A stretch of DNA of 64,000 nt from Flavobacterium denitrificans DSM 15936 (GTDB taxonomy: Bacteria; Bacteroidota; Bacteroidia; Flavobacteriales; Flavobacteriaceae): NCBI RefSeq assembly GCF_000425445.1, contig NZ_KE384378.1:171811-235810 (forward strand), given 5' to 3'. The notes beneath the pieces were generated by a model that saw only the letters and a list, made by a program, of their open reading frames with translations, searched no databases and was not told the DNA's origin. Positions 17,320-26,334 of this stretch are shown piece after piece; position 1 is the stretch's first letter, and each line of letters starts with the position of its first letter. A program made the position numbers and the translations under genes.

Positions 17320-19320
17320 TTATTTTGAATACCAATTTGAGAATTCGTCTTTCAAAATATTATCCAATGTATATTTTTCCGCTTCTGCCTTTTTCAGCTG
17401 ATGCGACCATGATACTCTTTTTGAGGGCTGAAATCCTTCGCCAGTACAATTGTATTCTGCATAAAAAGTTTTTTTTTCAGCTTCTGGTTTTGACCAGTTT
17501 TCCCAACCTTCGGGCTTAATATGTTTGCCTAATTCACAATTCAAAAAAACCGTTTTGGCATAAACACGCCAAGGTCTTCCTAAATAAACTGCATTGACAG
17601 AAGCTTCAGCAGTTAATTTGCAATTCTTAAAAACGAATCCGAATTGAATTCCTTCAGGTGTTGAGGCAGCAGTCACATACGAATTTTTAATGCTGTAAAT
17701 TTCACAATTTTCAAACAAGGCTGTAGCACTTCCAAAGACAAAATCGGTTGTACCTTCTATATAACAATTTACAAAATATTGTTTTGCTTCTTTTCCTGAA
17801 AGATACAAGGTATCCTGATTTCCAAGAATATTACAGTTCGAAACTTTGGCGCGATTCGATACAATTGATAGTGCAATTCCTTGTCCATTATCTCCGGAAG
17901 CATTTTTGATTGTTAGATTAGATGCTGAAAAATCATCTCCTTCTACCAAAACGGTATACGTATAAAAAGTGCTGTTTCTTCCAAGATTGATTTTTGAAAA
18001 ATTATCATCAAAAGTTATAATGGTTTTTTCTTTGCTTTCACCTTGCAAAACGACATTTGTATTCCACTCAGGAATACGAACCTTTTCATTATAAATTCCA
18101 TTTTTTATAGAAATGGTAACTTTTTCGTAAGGAAAAGCAGGACATGCATAAACTGCATCTTGGATTTTTGTAAAATCACCAGAACCATCTTGAGCAACAG
18201 TAATTAAGGTTACATTTTTTTTATCTGCCGATGAAACTTTAGTTCCGTTTTTAATGGCCCATGCCGAATATTTTTTCAGCACTTCCTTTGGCGCGTCTGA
18301 ATACCATGAGTATCCATTTCGTCTTTCAGAACCTATTTGGTCTATGGATTTTTTCTTAATTCCGTCACGATCACAAAAAAATGGTTCATTGGTTTCCAAA
18401 TCCATAAATCTCGCCCATATTGGCCCTGCATTCGTGGCTGGAATCATTTTTTTGTCAATAATTTTACCTTCGCCGTTCAGAACTCTTTTTTCTTCCAAAT
18501 TGGTAATTTTTGTTTTTTCAAACCAAGCTTCGGCACTTTTTACAGCTGTAACAATATCTCGTGAAGGCTTTTCAATTGACATTAATAGCAATACAATTTT
18601 AGCCGATTCATAACCACTTAAAGAAGCCAATTCAAAAGCTCTTGCATTTGCAGGCAAAAGCGTAACTTCATCATGCTGTGCGCACCATGCTGTAAGCACA
18701 CCGTTTTGTTTGTATTGTGTTTTCAAAATACAATCAATTCCTTTTTCAAATGCTTTTTTACATTTTTTAACAACTTCTTTTGATGGCTTAATGCTATAAA
18801 AATCAGACTCTTCACTGATTTGCCTCATAACACTCAAAATGTTTACCATTGAGTCGTCATTGTACGTGATATGCGTGTAATATCCTTTTTTTAATGGATA
18901 AAACTGAGGCCAGCCTCCATTTGCATACTGAGCTTCTAATAAATAATTTATGCCTTTTAAAAATGATTCTTTATATCTTTCATCTTTCACTTGAGCATAC
19001 ATTTTGGACATAAAAAGCATTTCTTGACAAGTTGCTCCATTATCAGTTGTAGCTTCTACAGCTGTATTTTTAAGTGCAGTCAAATCCTTTTTTTGTGCTG
19101 GAGTCAATTCATGCTGCATTTGAATATTTTTTGGCCAACCGCCAATGTTTCGCTGATAAAGTAAAACATTTTCAGCAATCTTTTTTGCTTCTTCTGAGCC
19201 AAACCAAGATGATTCATTTTTTCGAATAATATCTGGCCAGTTTTTAAACGTATTTTGCGCATTCAGTCCAATGCTGAACGAGACCACTAAAAACAAAACT
19301 ATTTTTTTTAATTGAATCAT
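17320..19320 (-). CDS. Bimodular pectate lyase (PL10-like) fused to pectin methylesterase (CE8)
   Basis: The start at 19320 is chosen because MIQLKKIVLFLVVSFSIGLN gives a proper signal peptide; an upstream in-frame ATG at 19356 would place 12 odd residues before it. Residues about 25-340 match PL10 pectate lyases: NIGGWPKNIQMQ, ATTDNGAT, ANGGWPQFYPL, ITYNDDSMVN and ATNAGPIWARF. Residues about 370-666 are a CE8 methylesterase with GNQDTLY and DFVFGSA (the catalytic Asp pair) and LGRPWR. One polypeptide can therefore demethylate homogalacturonan and cut the resulting polygalacturonate. It lies 22 nt upstream of GH28. Confidence 0.92.
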   Translation of the reverse strand: MIQLKKIVLFLVVSFSIGLNAQNTFKNWPDIIRKNESSWFGSEEAKKIAENVLLYQRNIGGWPKNIQMQHELTPAQKKDLTALKNTAVEATTDNGATCQEMLFMSKMYAQVKDERYKESFLKGINYLLEAQYANGGWPQFYPLKKGYYTHITYNDDSMVNILSVMRQISEESDFYSIKPSKEVVKKCKKAFEKGIDCILKTQYKQNGVLTAWCAQHDEVTLLPANARAFELASLSGYESAKIVLLLMSIEKPSRDIVTAVKSAEAWFEKTKITNLEEKRVLNGEGKIIDKKMIPATNAGPIWARFMDLETNEPFFCDRDGIKKKSIDQIGSERRNGYSWYSDAPKEVLKKYSAWAIKNGTKVSSADKKNVTLITVAQDGSGDFTKIQDAVYACPAFPYEKVTISIKNGIYNEKVRIPEWNTNVVLQGESKEKTIITFDDNFSKINLGRNSTFYTYTVLVEGDDFSASNLTIKNASGDNGQGIALSIVSNRAKVSNCNILGNQDTLYLSGKEAKQYFVNCYIEGTTDFVFGSATALFENCEIYSIKNSYVTAASTPEGIQFGFVFKNCKLTAEASVNAVYLGRPWRVYAKTVFLNCELGKHIKPEGWENWSKPEAEKKTFYAEYNCTGEGFQPSKRVSWSHQLKKAEAEKYTLDNILKDEFSNWYSK

Positions 19321-19533
19321 TGTAATCTGTTTTAACCCTAAATTATTTATTAGCAAAGCTGAAATATTAATTTTTGAAGAACAACAAAAATCTAAAAATC
19401 ATTTTAAACGCATTAAAAACAACCTTTTACCTACAAAGTGTATTCTGCTATTATTTTTTTAAGTTCTTTTCTTAAAAACAATTAATAGAAGTCATATTTT
19501 TAGAAAATCTGAAAAAAATAGATTTATGATTTT

Positions 19534-21132
19534 TTACTTCGTTATTCTAAACCAATCAACCGCTACATTTCCAGAATCATTTGTAATTTTTTCGCTCAAG
19601 GCAAAAAGTCCAAGTTTCGCGCCAATCCATTTCCCTTCTTTTGAAACAAAATCATTTCCTATTGCCAAGTATTTTTTATCATCTAAACTATAAAAGAAAC
19701 TGCAGATTCCACCTTTCTTGACTTTTACTCTCAAATAAATGGTATTATGCGAAATTGAAATTGGATTAGTTTCTGTTTCTTCGATTTTCTTATCAAAAGT
19801 TCCTGTTTTCTGATTTAGGTATAATTTACCATTATCACTTTTCAGATTTAAACAACTGTAATCCAACCCCATAATGATTAAACCAGTAGTTTCCCCATTT
19901 AATCGGGCGTTAAAAGTTATTTTTGCCGTTGCAGTAAATTCTTCTGCAGGAAATTTTTGAAGAAGCAAATTTGGCGCTTCAAAGATTTTCTTACTGTCTT
20001 TAATTGTTGGCAAACAATATAAACTGAAATAACCCAAGCTAGTTGGAAATCCCCAATTGTTTTGCGCATTTGCTTGCCATTGCCATTGCAAACCTAATTT
20101 CGGAGAATTAAACTCATCAGATTCAGCTGGAGTTTCAATTGGGTATTTTTTGCCAACGTTTGGTTTTTTAAAAGTAGTTACCGGTTCTCCAATTCCATTT
20201 TTATCAAAATCCTGCCCCATAACCGGCCAATCGTTTTCCCATTTCATTGGCTGTAAATGAACAATTCGGCCGTAAGCTCCCTTGTCCTGAAAATGTATAA
20301 ACCAATCTTCACCCATTTGAGTTTGCACCCAAGCACCTTGATGTGGGCCATTGATAGTCGTTTTTCCTTGTTCTAAAACTTTTTTCTTTTCATAAGGACC
20401 AAAAACATTTTTTGACCTTAGAACTGTCTGCCAACCTGTAGAAACTCCACCAGCTGGAGCAAAAATGTAATAGTAATTATTTCGCTTATAAAACTTTGGA
20501 CCTTCAATCGTTCCTTCTCCGTCATGGCCATCAATTACCATAACTTCATCATTGTTTGTAGCTGTGCCTTCAGCATTCATACTACAAACCACCAATAAGC
20601 TTTTAATTTTTGCACGACTTCCTGCAAAAGCGTGAACTAAATATACTTTCCCGTCATCATCCCACAAAGGACTCGGATCAATAAGTCCGCTTCCTGCTTT
20701 TACCAAAATGGGTTCTGACCAAGGTCCTTCAGGCTTTTGGGCTTTAATCATATAAATTCCAAAATCTGGATCTGGGTAATAAATATAAAATTCATTATTA
20801 TGAAAATTGATGCTTGGCGCCCAAACTCCATTTCCGTGTTGCACTTTATCAAAACTTTCTGTTGGAGTTTGCTTGATCATCGCATGTCCGATTATTTTCC
20901 AATTCACTAAATCTTTAGAATGCAAAATTGGTAATCCTGGAATACAGTTAAACGACGAAGCCGTCATATAAAAATCATCTCCTGCCCTTACAACATCTGG
21001 ATCTGAATAATCTGCGTGAATAATTGGATTTGTGTAAGTTCCATCACCATTGTCTGGCACCCAAACCTGCGAAAAATTTTTCTGAGCACAAAATGCAGAC
21101 CATAAAAGGAAGAGGTATTTTATTTTTTTCAT
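19534..21132 (-). CDS. GH43-family arabinofuranosidase/xylosidase-like enzyme
   Basis: A 532-residue secreted protein (signal peptide about 1-21). The N-terminal five-bladed propeller shows YTNPIIHADYSDPDVVRAGD (base Asp), GLIDPSPLWDDDGKVYLVHA (middle Asp) and GTIEGPKFYKRNNYYYIFAPA (acid Glu). The C-terminal about 190 residues form the concanavalin-like sandwich found in GH43 beta-xylosidase-type proteins. In this locus the likely targets are arabinose or galactose side chains of pectin; specificity cannot be read from sequence alone. The gap of 213 nt to the lyase-esterase gene downstream is AT-rich with no recognised signal. Confidence 0.9.
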   Translation of the reverse strand: MKKIKYLFLLWSAFCAQKNFSQVWVPDNGDGTYTNPIIHADYSDPDVVRAGDDFYMTASSFNCIPGLPILHSKDLVNWKIIGHAMIKQTPTESFDKVQHGNGVWAPSINFHNNEFYIYYPDPDFGIYMIKAQKPEGPWSEPILVKAGSGLIDPSPLWDDDGKVYLVHAFAGSRAKIKSLLVVCSMNAEGTATNNDEVMVIDGHDGEGTIEGPKFYKRNNYYYIFAPAGGVSTGWQTVLRSKNVFGPYEKKKVLEQGKTTINGPHQGAWVQTQMGEDWFIHFQDKGAYGRIVHLQPMKWENDWPVMGQDFDKNGIGEPVTTFKKPNVGKKYPIETPAESDEFNSPKLGLQWQWQANAQNNWGFPTSLGYFSLYCLPTIKDSKKIFEAPNLLLQKFPAEEFTATAKITFNARLNGETTGLIIMGLDYSCLNLKSDNGKLYLNQKTGTFDKKIEETETNPISISHNTIYLRVKVKKGGICSFFYSLDDKKYLAIGNDFVSKEGKWIGAKLGLFALSEKITNDSGNVAVDWFRITK

Positions 21133-21157
21133 TTTAAAACAATTAATTTTTCAAATT

Positions 21158-21190
21158 AAACCCGACAGGTTTTAAAAACATGTCGGGTTT
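21158..21190 (-). terminator. Terminator-like hairpin between GH105 and GH43 genes
   Basis: AAACCCGACA (21158-21167) and TGTCGGGTTT (21181-21190) are perfectly complementary. The hairpin lies 20 nt after the GH105 stop and 26 nt before the GH43 start on the minus strand. The T-tract is short, so it may only attenuate read-through or stabilise mRNA ends. Confidence 0.6.
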
Positions 21191-21209
21191 CTTTATGAAT
21201 TAATTTATC

Positions 21210-22421
21210 TTATCTATTTAATTCTAAAGCTGCCAAAATAAATGGTCCAGTAGCTTTTGGATCATTGTCTTTCTTTTTCTCATTCACGTAATATTCATAC
21301 GAACCATCTCTGTAAGGAGTTCCCCCTAAACCTGCAACTTGGCATGCTTGAGTTAATGTAATCGTTCCATCGGCATCGACTTTCATTAATTTTGTTGTTA
21401 ATCCGTCAAAAGCTTTATTAGCGATTTTTTTATATTTAGCAGGCAAATATCCTTTGTTGGCACCTTTTGCAAAAGCATAAGCAAACATCGAAGATCCGGA
21501 AGCTTCTAAATAATTACCTTCTTTCCCCATTTTATCAGTCACTTGGTACCACAAACCAGATTTATCCTGAAATTTTGAAATACTTTCTGAAGCATTGTTT
21601 AAATACTTCACTAATTCTTTTTGTTTTGGATGGTCTTTTGGAAAATAATCTAAAGCATCTACAAGCGCCATTACGTACCACCCCAGAGCTCTTGACCAGA
21701 AATTAGGCGAATTTCCAGTTTCTTTGTTTGCCCAAGGCATTTGTTTGCTTGAATCCCAACCATGGTATAATAAACCTGTTTTTGGATCGGTAGCATGCAA
21801 TTGAATCTCTTCAAATTGTTTGGCTACATCATCTAAACTCTTACCGTTTTCGAATTTAACTGTGTACTCTGCATAAAAGGGCTCTCCCATATATAAACCA
21901 TCCAACCACATTTGGTTTGGATAGATTTTTTTATGCCAAAATCCACCTTCAGGAGTTCGTGGTTGCTCTGATAATTGCTTGCGCAACAACTGCATTGCTT
22001 TTAAATATTTTTCTTCTTTTGTTTTTGCATAAATGTCAAAAAGCAAACGGCCGGCAACAATCATGTCAATATTGTATTTTTCAAGTTCATACGTCTTGAT
22101 TGTACCATCGTTTTGAACCAAAGCATCAACATAACCTTTTACATAAACAGGGTATCTTGGATCAGGATTTTTCTTGTATAATTCTTCAAAACCATGCAAA
22201 ACCAAGCCATGAACATAATCCCATTTTGGCGCTTTTGAATCATCAATCATGTACGCTTCAGGATGGCGTTTCATCAAAGTCAAGGCCATTTTGTCTGACC
22301 ATTTTGAATTCTTTGCAATAACGATATCTTTAGCTGTTTCTTGTGCACCGGCACTTGTAAAAACCATTAGGCAAGCCATTACAGCTGATGTAAAATATCC
22401 AAGTTTTCTATTTTTTTTCAT
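21210..22421 (-). CDS. GH105-family unsaturated galacturonyl hydrolase
   Basis: The start at 22421 gives MKKNRKLGYFTSAVMACLMV, a proper signal peptide; an earlier in-frame ATG (22469) would add 16 residues without function. The 403-residue protein carries GH105 motifs: WDYVHGLVLHGFEELYKK, FWHKKIYPNQMWLDGLYMGE with the probable catalytic Asp at about 174, and FWSRALGWYVMALVDAL. It removes 4,5-unsaturated galacturonate from pectate-lyase products. Its sequence differs clearly from the GH105 at 7410-8534, suggesting a split of labour between homogalacturonan and RG-I fragments. It lies 68 nt downstream of the DUF4861 gene. Confidence 0.93.
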   Translation of the reverse strand: MKKNRKLGYFTSAVMACLMVFTSAGAQETAKDIVIAKNSKWSDKMALTLMKRHPEAYMIDDSKAPKWDYVHGLVLHGFEELYKKNPDPRYPVYVKGYVDALVQNDGTIKTYELEKYNIDMIVAGRLLFDIYAKTKEEKYLKAMQLLRKQLSEQPRTPEGGFWHKKIYPNQMWLDGLYMGEPFYAEYTVKFENGKSLDDVAKQFEEIQLHATDPKTGLLYHGWDSSKQMPWANKETGNSPNFWSRALGWYVMALVDALDYFPKDHPKQKELVKYLNNASESISKFQDKSGLWYQVTDKMGKEGNYLEASGSSMFAYAFAKGANKGYLPAKYKKIANKAFDGLTTKLMKVDADGTITLTQACQVAGLGGTPYRDGSYEYYVNEKKKDNDPKATGPFILAALELNR

Positions 22422-22489
22422 TTTAAAATATATTTTAAATTTTACTTTTATCTCGAAAATTAATTCCAAAAACTGATTCCTGACGGTAA

Positions 22490-23455
22490 TTACATTTTAC
22501 CTTTTTTGTTCAAAATTTCTAATTTTTCATTCAAATATTTCACAAAATCCGCCTGAGATTTAATTCCGTTTACTTCTTGTTCCCAAGCGCCTAAAAGATA
22601 AAACGAAGTCGATTTTGTACTTGGCTTAAAAACCAAAAGATAATCCAACTCTGTATCTGCAATATTTTCAATTGTGCTAACTTCATAAAAAATAGCCATA
22701 CCTAATTTATCTGGCACCAAAGATTGTTGTCCATAAGTTGCCAAATAAGCCCATTTTTTGTTTTTGCTTTCTTTTTTAAGCAATTCTGTATTTTTTTGTT
22801 TTACGATTCCAGTACAAATTCCTTTAATTTCTTTTGATGCCTGAATCGTGTGTTTTGTGTAAAGATCATTTGGCTTGATAGTCAAAATCGAAGTAAAATC
22901 AATTTTGTCTGAAGCCGTTTTCCATCCGTAATAATTCACTTTTACAGACGATTCATTAGCTTTGTTCGAAACAGTAGCTATTGTCGAATCGACTTCTCTA
23001 AAATGCAATTTTTCATTATTCAAATAACGATCGATAGAACCAATTCCGATTCCTTTACCCGCTTTCAAAATATCAGCTCCCCAATCGCTCATTTCGTGGT
23101 AGGAATCAAAATTATCCTGTCCTACTTTTGGCAAAATAATCTCTGAAGTTTTCTTTCCAAAAATATCAATAGCATTTCTCCAATCTAAATACAAACGGTA
23201 ACCAATTCGATTGTTCTCCCATCCTGGTCCTTCATAACGAATATCAAAAGAATGATCGGTATGTTCTGGAGCTAATTTTAATCGATCAACATTTTTAAAA
23301 ACGGTTCCACCAATATATTTTCTTCCTTCCCATTTACCATCTGTTTTTGATGATATTTCAGCATAAGTTTTTGCTGTTTTAGTATCTACTTTTTGAGCGT
23401 TTACAGCTGAAAAGCCAAGCAGAAATAATGCTGCTATTTTAATTTTTGCTTTCAT
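22490..23455 (-). CDS. Secreted DUF4861-type protein of pectin loci, function not established
   Basis: A 321-residue protein with signal peptide (about 1-20). It resembles the DUF4861 family by its run of FDIRYEGPGWENNRIGYRLY, DWRNAIDIFGKK and YHEMSDWGADILKAGKGIGI, and it continues as a beta-rich domain with no catalytic motif that can be assigned with confidence. The pattern of Trp, Tyr and Asp residues suits a carbohydrate-active or carbohydrate-binding fold. It sits between a GH105 gene and an esterase gene (8 nt from the latter), so a role in processing pectin oligosaccharides is inferred from context only. Confidence 0.7.
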   Translation of the reverse strand: MKAKIKIAALFLLGFSAVNAQKVDTKTAKTYAEISSKTDGKWEGRKYIGGTVFKNVDRLKLAPEHTDHSFDIRYEGPGWENNRIGYRLYLDWRNAIDIFGKKTSEIILPKVGQDNFDSYHEMSDWGADILKAGKGIGIGSIDRYLNNEKLHFREVDSTIATVSNKANESSVKVNYYGWKTASDKIDFTSILTIKPNDLYTKHTIQASKEIKGICTGIVKQKNTELLKKESKNKKWAYLATYGQQSLVPDKLGMAIFYEVSTIENIADTELDYLLVFKPSTKSTSFYLLGAWEQEVNGIKSQADFVKYLNEKLEILNKKGKM

Positions 23456-23463
23456 TCTTGTTG

Positions 23464-24399
23464 TTATTTGAATATTTTATCTAAAAATTGTACTGTACAT
23501 TCTATGATTTCGTCAAACCAAGGTTGAAAAAACCAAAATGAATGTGGTGAATCTTTTATCGTCTTTACTTCGTTGTAAATTTTATTCTGACTCAAAATCG
23601 CAATCATATCATCTCTTCCAGCATGAAACCTATCAAAACTGCTATTTATAAAAAGAACAGGTGGCGTATTTTTATCCGTATGGCTTAAAGCCGATGCATT
23701 ATGCCAATTTTCAGGATTTTCTTCATAAGAACCTTGCAACCAAAAAGATGCCATTTCTCCTTCTTGCGATTCTGGATGCTTGAATGCTAGAATTCCATCG
23801 ATGTTAATTATAGCATTTACTTTTGATGACGATTTGCTTTTAAACTTAGGATCTTCAAAAGTCACATCGTTATTTGTTGTACCAATGAGAGCCGCCATCT
23901 GTCCTCCTGCGGAACATCCTAAAACTACTATTTTATTTGGATCAACGTTGAACTTTTTCGCATTGTCTTTTATAAACTTAATTGCATTTTTAACATCAAA
24001 AATTGCATTCGGATATTTTGCTTCCAATGATAATCTGTACTCAATTGGAAAACACGAAAAACCTTTTGAAGCAATTTCTTGCGCCATAACTTGCATATGA
24101 CTTTTATTTCCAGATCTCCAGCCTCCTCCATGAATCATAATTACTGCTGGGTTCTTTTTTTTCTCAGTATAAAAATAAGCGTCTAAATGTAATTCTCTAT
24201 CAGCTATTTTATTATAAACCAAATCATTAAACTGATTTACATTCTTGTCTTTTTTTTCCTTTACAATCGTTATAAAAGGATATTTTTTGATCAATCTATC
24301 ATAAGTACTTTTAACTGTATAGGAAGTATCAATGCTGTATTGGCCGTGAATTGTACCAACATTTAAAAGCAACAAAAAAAAGAATGCTATTTTTTTCAT
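23464..24399 (-). CDS. Secreted alpha/beta-hydrolase esterase (BD-FAE/acetylesterase type)
   Basis: A 311-residue protein with signal peptide (about 1-20). The HGGGWRSGNKS oxyanion motif (about 90-100) and GCSAGGQMAA with nucleophile Ser163 identify the esterase/lipase fold. The acid is probably in NSSFDRFHAGRDD and the His in KDSPHSFWFF. Its position among pectinases suggests removal of acetyl or methyl groups from pectin fragments. It differs from the two paralogous esterases at 11484 and 39261. It starts the segment 24399-22490, 208 nt after the GH28 lipoprotein gene, with a terminator hairpin in between. Confidence 0.85.
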   Translation of the reverse strand: MKKIAFFFLLLLNVGTIHGQYSIDTSYTVKSTYDRLIKKYPFITIVKEKKDKNVNQFNDLVYNKIADRELHLDAYFYTEKKKNPAVIMIHGGGWRSGNKSHMQVMAQEIASKGFSCFPIEYRLSLEAKYPNAIFDVKNAIKFIKDNAKKFNVDPNKIVVLGCSAGGQMAALIGTTNNDVTFEDPKFKSKSSSKVNAIINIDGILAFKHPESQEGEMASFWLQGSYEENPENWHNASALSHTDKNTPPVLFINSSFDRFHAGRDDMIAILSQNKIYNEVKTIKDSPHSFWFFQPWFDEIIECTVQFLDKIFK

Positions 24400-24424
24400 T
24401 TCAGAACTTCAAATTTTAGTTAAG

Positions 24425-24459
24425 AAAGGAGTTCGACAACAAGGTCAAACTCCTTTTTT
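24425..24459 (-). terminator. Terminator hairpin after the GH28 lipoprotein gene
   Basis: Arms 24425-24437 and 24444-24456 pair over 13 bp with one mismatch (AAAGGAGTTCGAC against GTCAAACTCCTTT). A-rich and T-rich ends flank both sides, so it could work in both directions. It lies between the GH28 stop and the esterase start on the minus strand, suggesting that the esterase block may have its own promoter. Confidence 0.6.
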
Positions 24460-24607
24460 AACAACTTCAAAAAACAACTTTCTAAAAAATCATCAAATAT
24501 TACTAACCAAGATTTTTGAAAAATAAAACGCTATTTTGCTTTTTACTCTCATTTTGATAATTATTGAAAGTGCACAATTGGTTTGGTTAAAAGTATAGTT
24601 AAGTGGT

Positions 24608-26047
24608 TTAATTTTTGATGGATTCCATTTTCTTTCCGTTGATATAGGTATTGATGAAATTTACCTTTTTCACGTTTTTCAACGAATAAACAGAATCGAC
24701 TTTTGCGATTGTCACATTTTTGAATGTAATGTTTTCAATAGGAGATTGTTGGTAGCCATCAGCCAAAATCCCAAATTTTCCTCCATTTTTAACTTTGACA
24801 TTCTCAAGGCTGATATTTTTAATCGCCGGTATGTAATTTCCAACTTGGCTTCCATAAATATCATAAAACATAGTCACTCTCAAAACACATTCTTTTACAG
24901 TTCCAACTTCAATATTTCGAACAAAAATATCCTCAGTCGTTCCACCTCGTTTTGAATTTGTTTTGATTCTGATGGCACGATCTAGTTCTGGACTGTCCAT
25001 CACACAATTTTCAACATACACATTATTTACTCCGGCAGTAATTTCGCTTCCCATTACAACACCACCGTGACCGTCAATCATTTTGCAGTTTTGGACAACG
25101 ATGTTTTTACTTGGGATTCCGACTCTTCTTCCATCTGCATCTCTTCCTGATTTAATCGCAATGCAATCATCTCCTGTATTGAAAGTACAATTTCTGATAA
25201 TTACATTTTGAGAATACTCCGGATCACAGCCATCATTATTCGGGCCGTGGCTGTTTACAGTCACACCATCAATAATTACATTATTTGATTTTAATGGATG
25301 CAAGATCCAAAATGGTGCGTTAATTACTGTTATATCTTTTACCAAAACCGTATTGCATTCAAAAAACTCAATAAAATTAGGACGCAAATAATGTCCTTCG
25401 CCAAAAATACGTTCGGCAACTGGCACGCCTTTTTCAGCCATTTCAACCAAATTATCACGATTTAACGGATCGTGCTGTGATGGCTTTCCTTTTTCCCAGC
25501 CATATCTTTTGCTTCCGCACCAATACCACCAGTTTGCATTATTTGCTTGTCCGTTTAAAGTTCCTTTTCCTGTTATAGCGACATTGGTTTTATTTTTAGC
25601 ATAAATCAGCGGTGAATGATTCATTAATTCTGTTCCTTCCCATGAAGTATGAAGCAAAGGATAATCTTTAGAATTTGTGCTAAAAAGAATTTCTGCTTGA
25701 TCTTCCAAATGCAAATTGACATTGCTTTCCAAATGAATTGGACCAGTTAAATATTTTCCATTTGGAACTAAAACTCTTCCACCGCCTTTTGCAGCACATT
25801 CTTTGATTGCTTTTTCAAAAGCCATCGTATTCATTGTTTTCCCATCTCCTACCGCACCAAAATCATTTATATTATAGGTTTTGTTTGCAAAATGTGTTTC
25901 AGGAATACTTTTTACAATTAACTCCATCTTTTTCCAAGGATCTGCTTCAGAAACTCCTGAAACTTGTTTTCCGCAAGATAAAATCATGACAGAAAAGATA
26001 CCAGAAAACAAGATTGATTTTAACGCTAAAGACTTATTTGTAATCAT
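24608..26047 (-). CDS. GH28 polygalacturonase-like lipoprotein
   Basis: A 479-residue protein with a lipoprotein signal (MILSCGKQ, Cys at about 25), so it is probably membrane anchored. All GH28 motifs are intact: NNDGCDPEYS, TGDDCIAIKSGRD, GHGGVVMGSEIT and RAIRIKTN. These correspond to the catalytic Asp residues, the Gly-His-Gly and the Arg-Ile-Lys binding motif. It likely cleaves galacturonic acid from pectin oligosaccharides. A copy of the LacI-type operator lies 45 nt upstream of the start with a -7-like box next to it, so this gene heads a regulated unit. Confidence 0.92.
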   Translation of the reverse strand: MITNKSLALKSILFSGIFSVMILSCGKQVSGVSEADPWKKMELIVKSIPETHFANKTYNINDFGAVGDGKTMNTMAFEKAIKECAAKGGGRVLVPNGKYLTGPIHLESNVNLHLEDQAEILFSTNSKDYPLLHTSWEGTELMNHSPLIYAKNKTNVAITGKGTLNGQANNANWWYWCGSKRYGWEKGKPSQHDPLNRDNLVEMAEKGVPVAERIFGEGHYLRPNFIEFFECNTVLVKDITVINAPFWILHPLKSNNVIIDGVTVNSHGPNNDGCDPEYSQNVIIRNCTFNTGDDCIAIKSGRDADGRRVGIPSKNIVVQNCKMIDGHGGVVMGSEITAGVNNVYVENCVMDSPELDRAIRIKTNSKRGGTTEDIFVRNIEVGTVKECVLRVTMFYDIYGSQVGNYIPAIKNISLENVKVKNGGKFGILADGYQQSPIENITFKNVTIAKVDSVYSLKNVKKVNFINTYINGKKMESIKN

Positions 26048-26092
26048 TTACGCAGTTTTATATGGTTTGAGCCAATAAATTGACGATAATTA

Positions 26093-26114
26093 TGTAATCG
26101 ATTACACGAAAGTA
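26093..26114 (-). promoter_or_regulatory. LacI-type operator and -7 box for the GH28 unit
   Basis: TGTAATCGATTACA (26093-26106) is a perfect 14-bp palindrome. Directly next to it, read on the minus strand, is TACTTTCG (26107-26114), which differs from TAnnTTTG at one base. The same operator/-7 arrangement recurs before kduI and the MFS genes. A second possible -7 box, TAAATTTG, is at 26135-26142. The operator would lie over the transcription start, as expected for repression. Confidence 0.72.
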
Positions 26115-26255
26115 TAAAATTTGTTTCTACGGAACAAATTTATTTAGAAATAATTTATATATTTAATTTTTATTTGCAATTATATTTACAGTTATTATAA
26201 AAAAATACATAATTTTTTATCATTGTAGAACTGCAAACGATTTAGTTAGTAATTA

Positions 26256-26269
26256 TGTAATCGATAACA
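26256..26269 (+). promoter_or_regulatory. LacI-type operator upstream of the regulator gene
   Basis: TGTAATCGATAACA differs at one base from the perfect palindrome at 26093. It ends 7 nt before the -33 TTG of the regulator gene, so it may provide autoregulation or help form a loop with the copy 163 bp away. Confidence 0.65.
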
Positions 26270-26276
26270 AAAAATA

Positions 26277-26305
26277 TTGACATATATAAAAAAAATGTAT
26301 TTTTG
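26277..26305 (+). promoter_or_regulatory. Promoter of the LacI-family regulator gene
   Basis: TTG at 26277-26279 and TATTTTTG at 26298-26305 match the Bacteroidota -33/-7 consensus (TTG and TAnnTTTG) with 18 nt between. The leader to the ATG at 26335 is then about 22 nt. Confidence 0.65.
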
Positions 26306-26334
26306 TTTAAAATTTAAACCTGAAACCTTTATTA

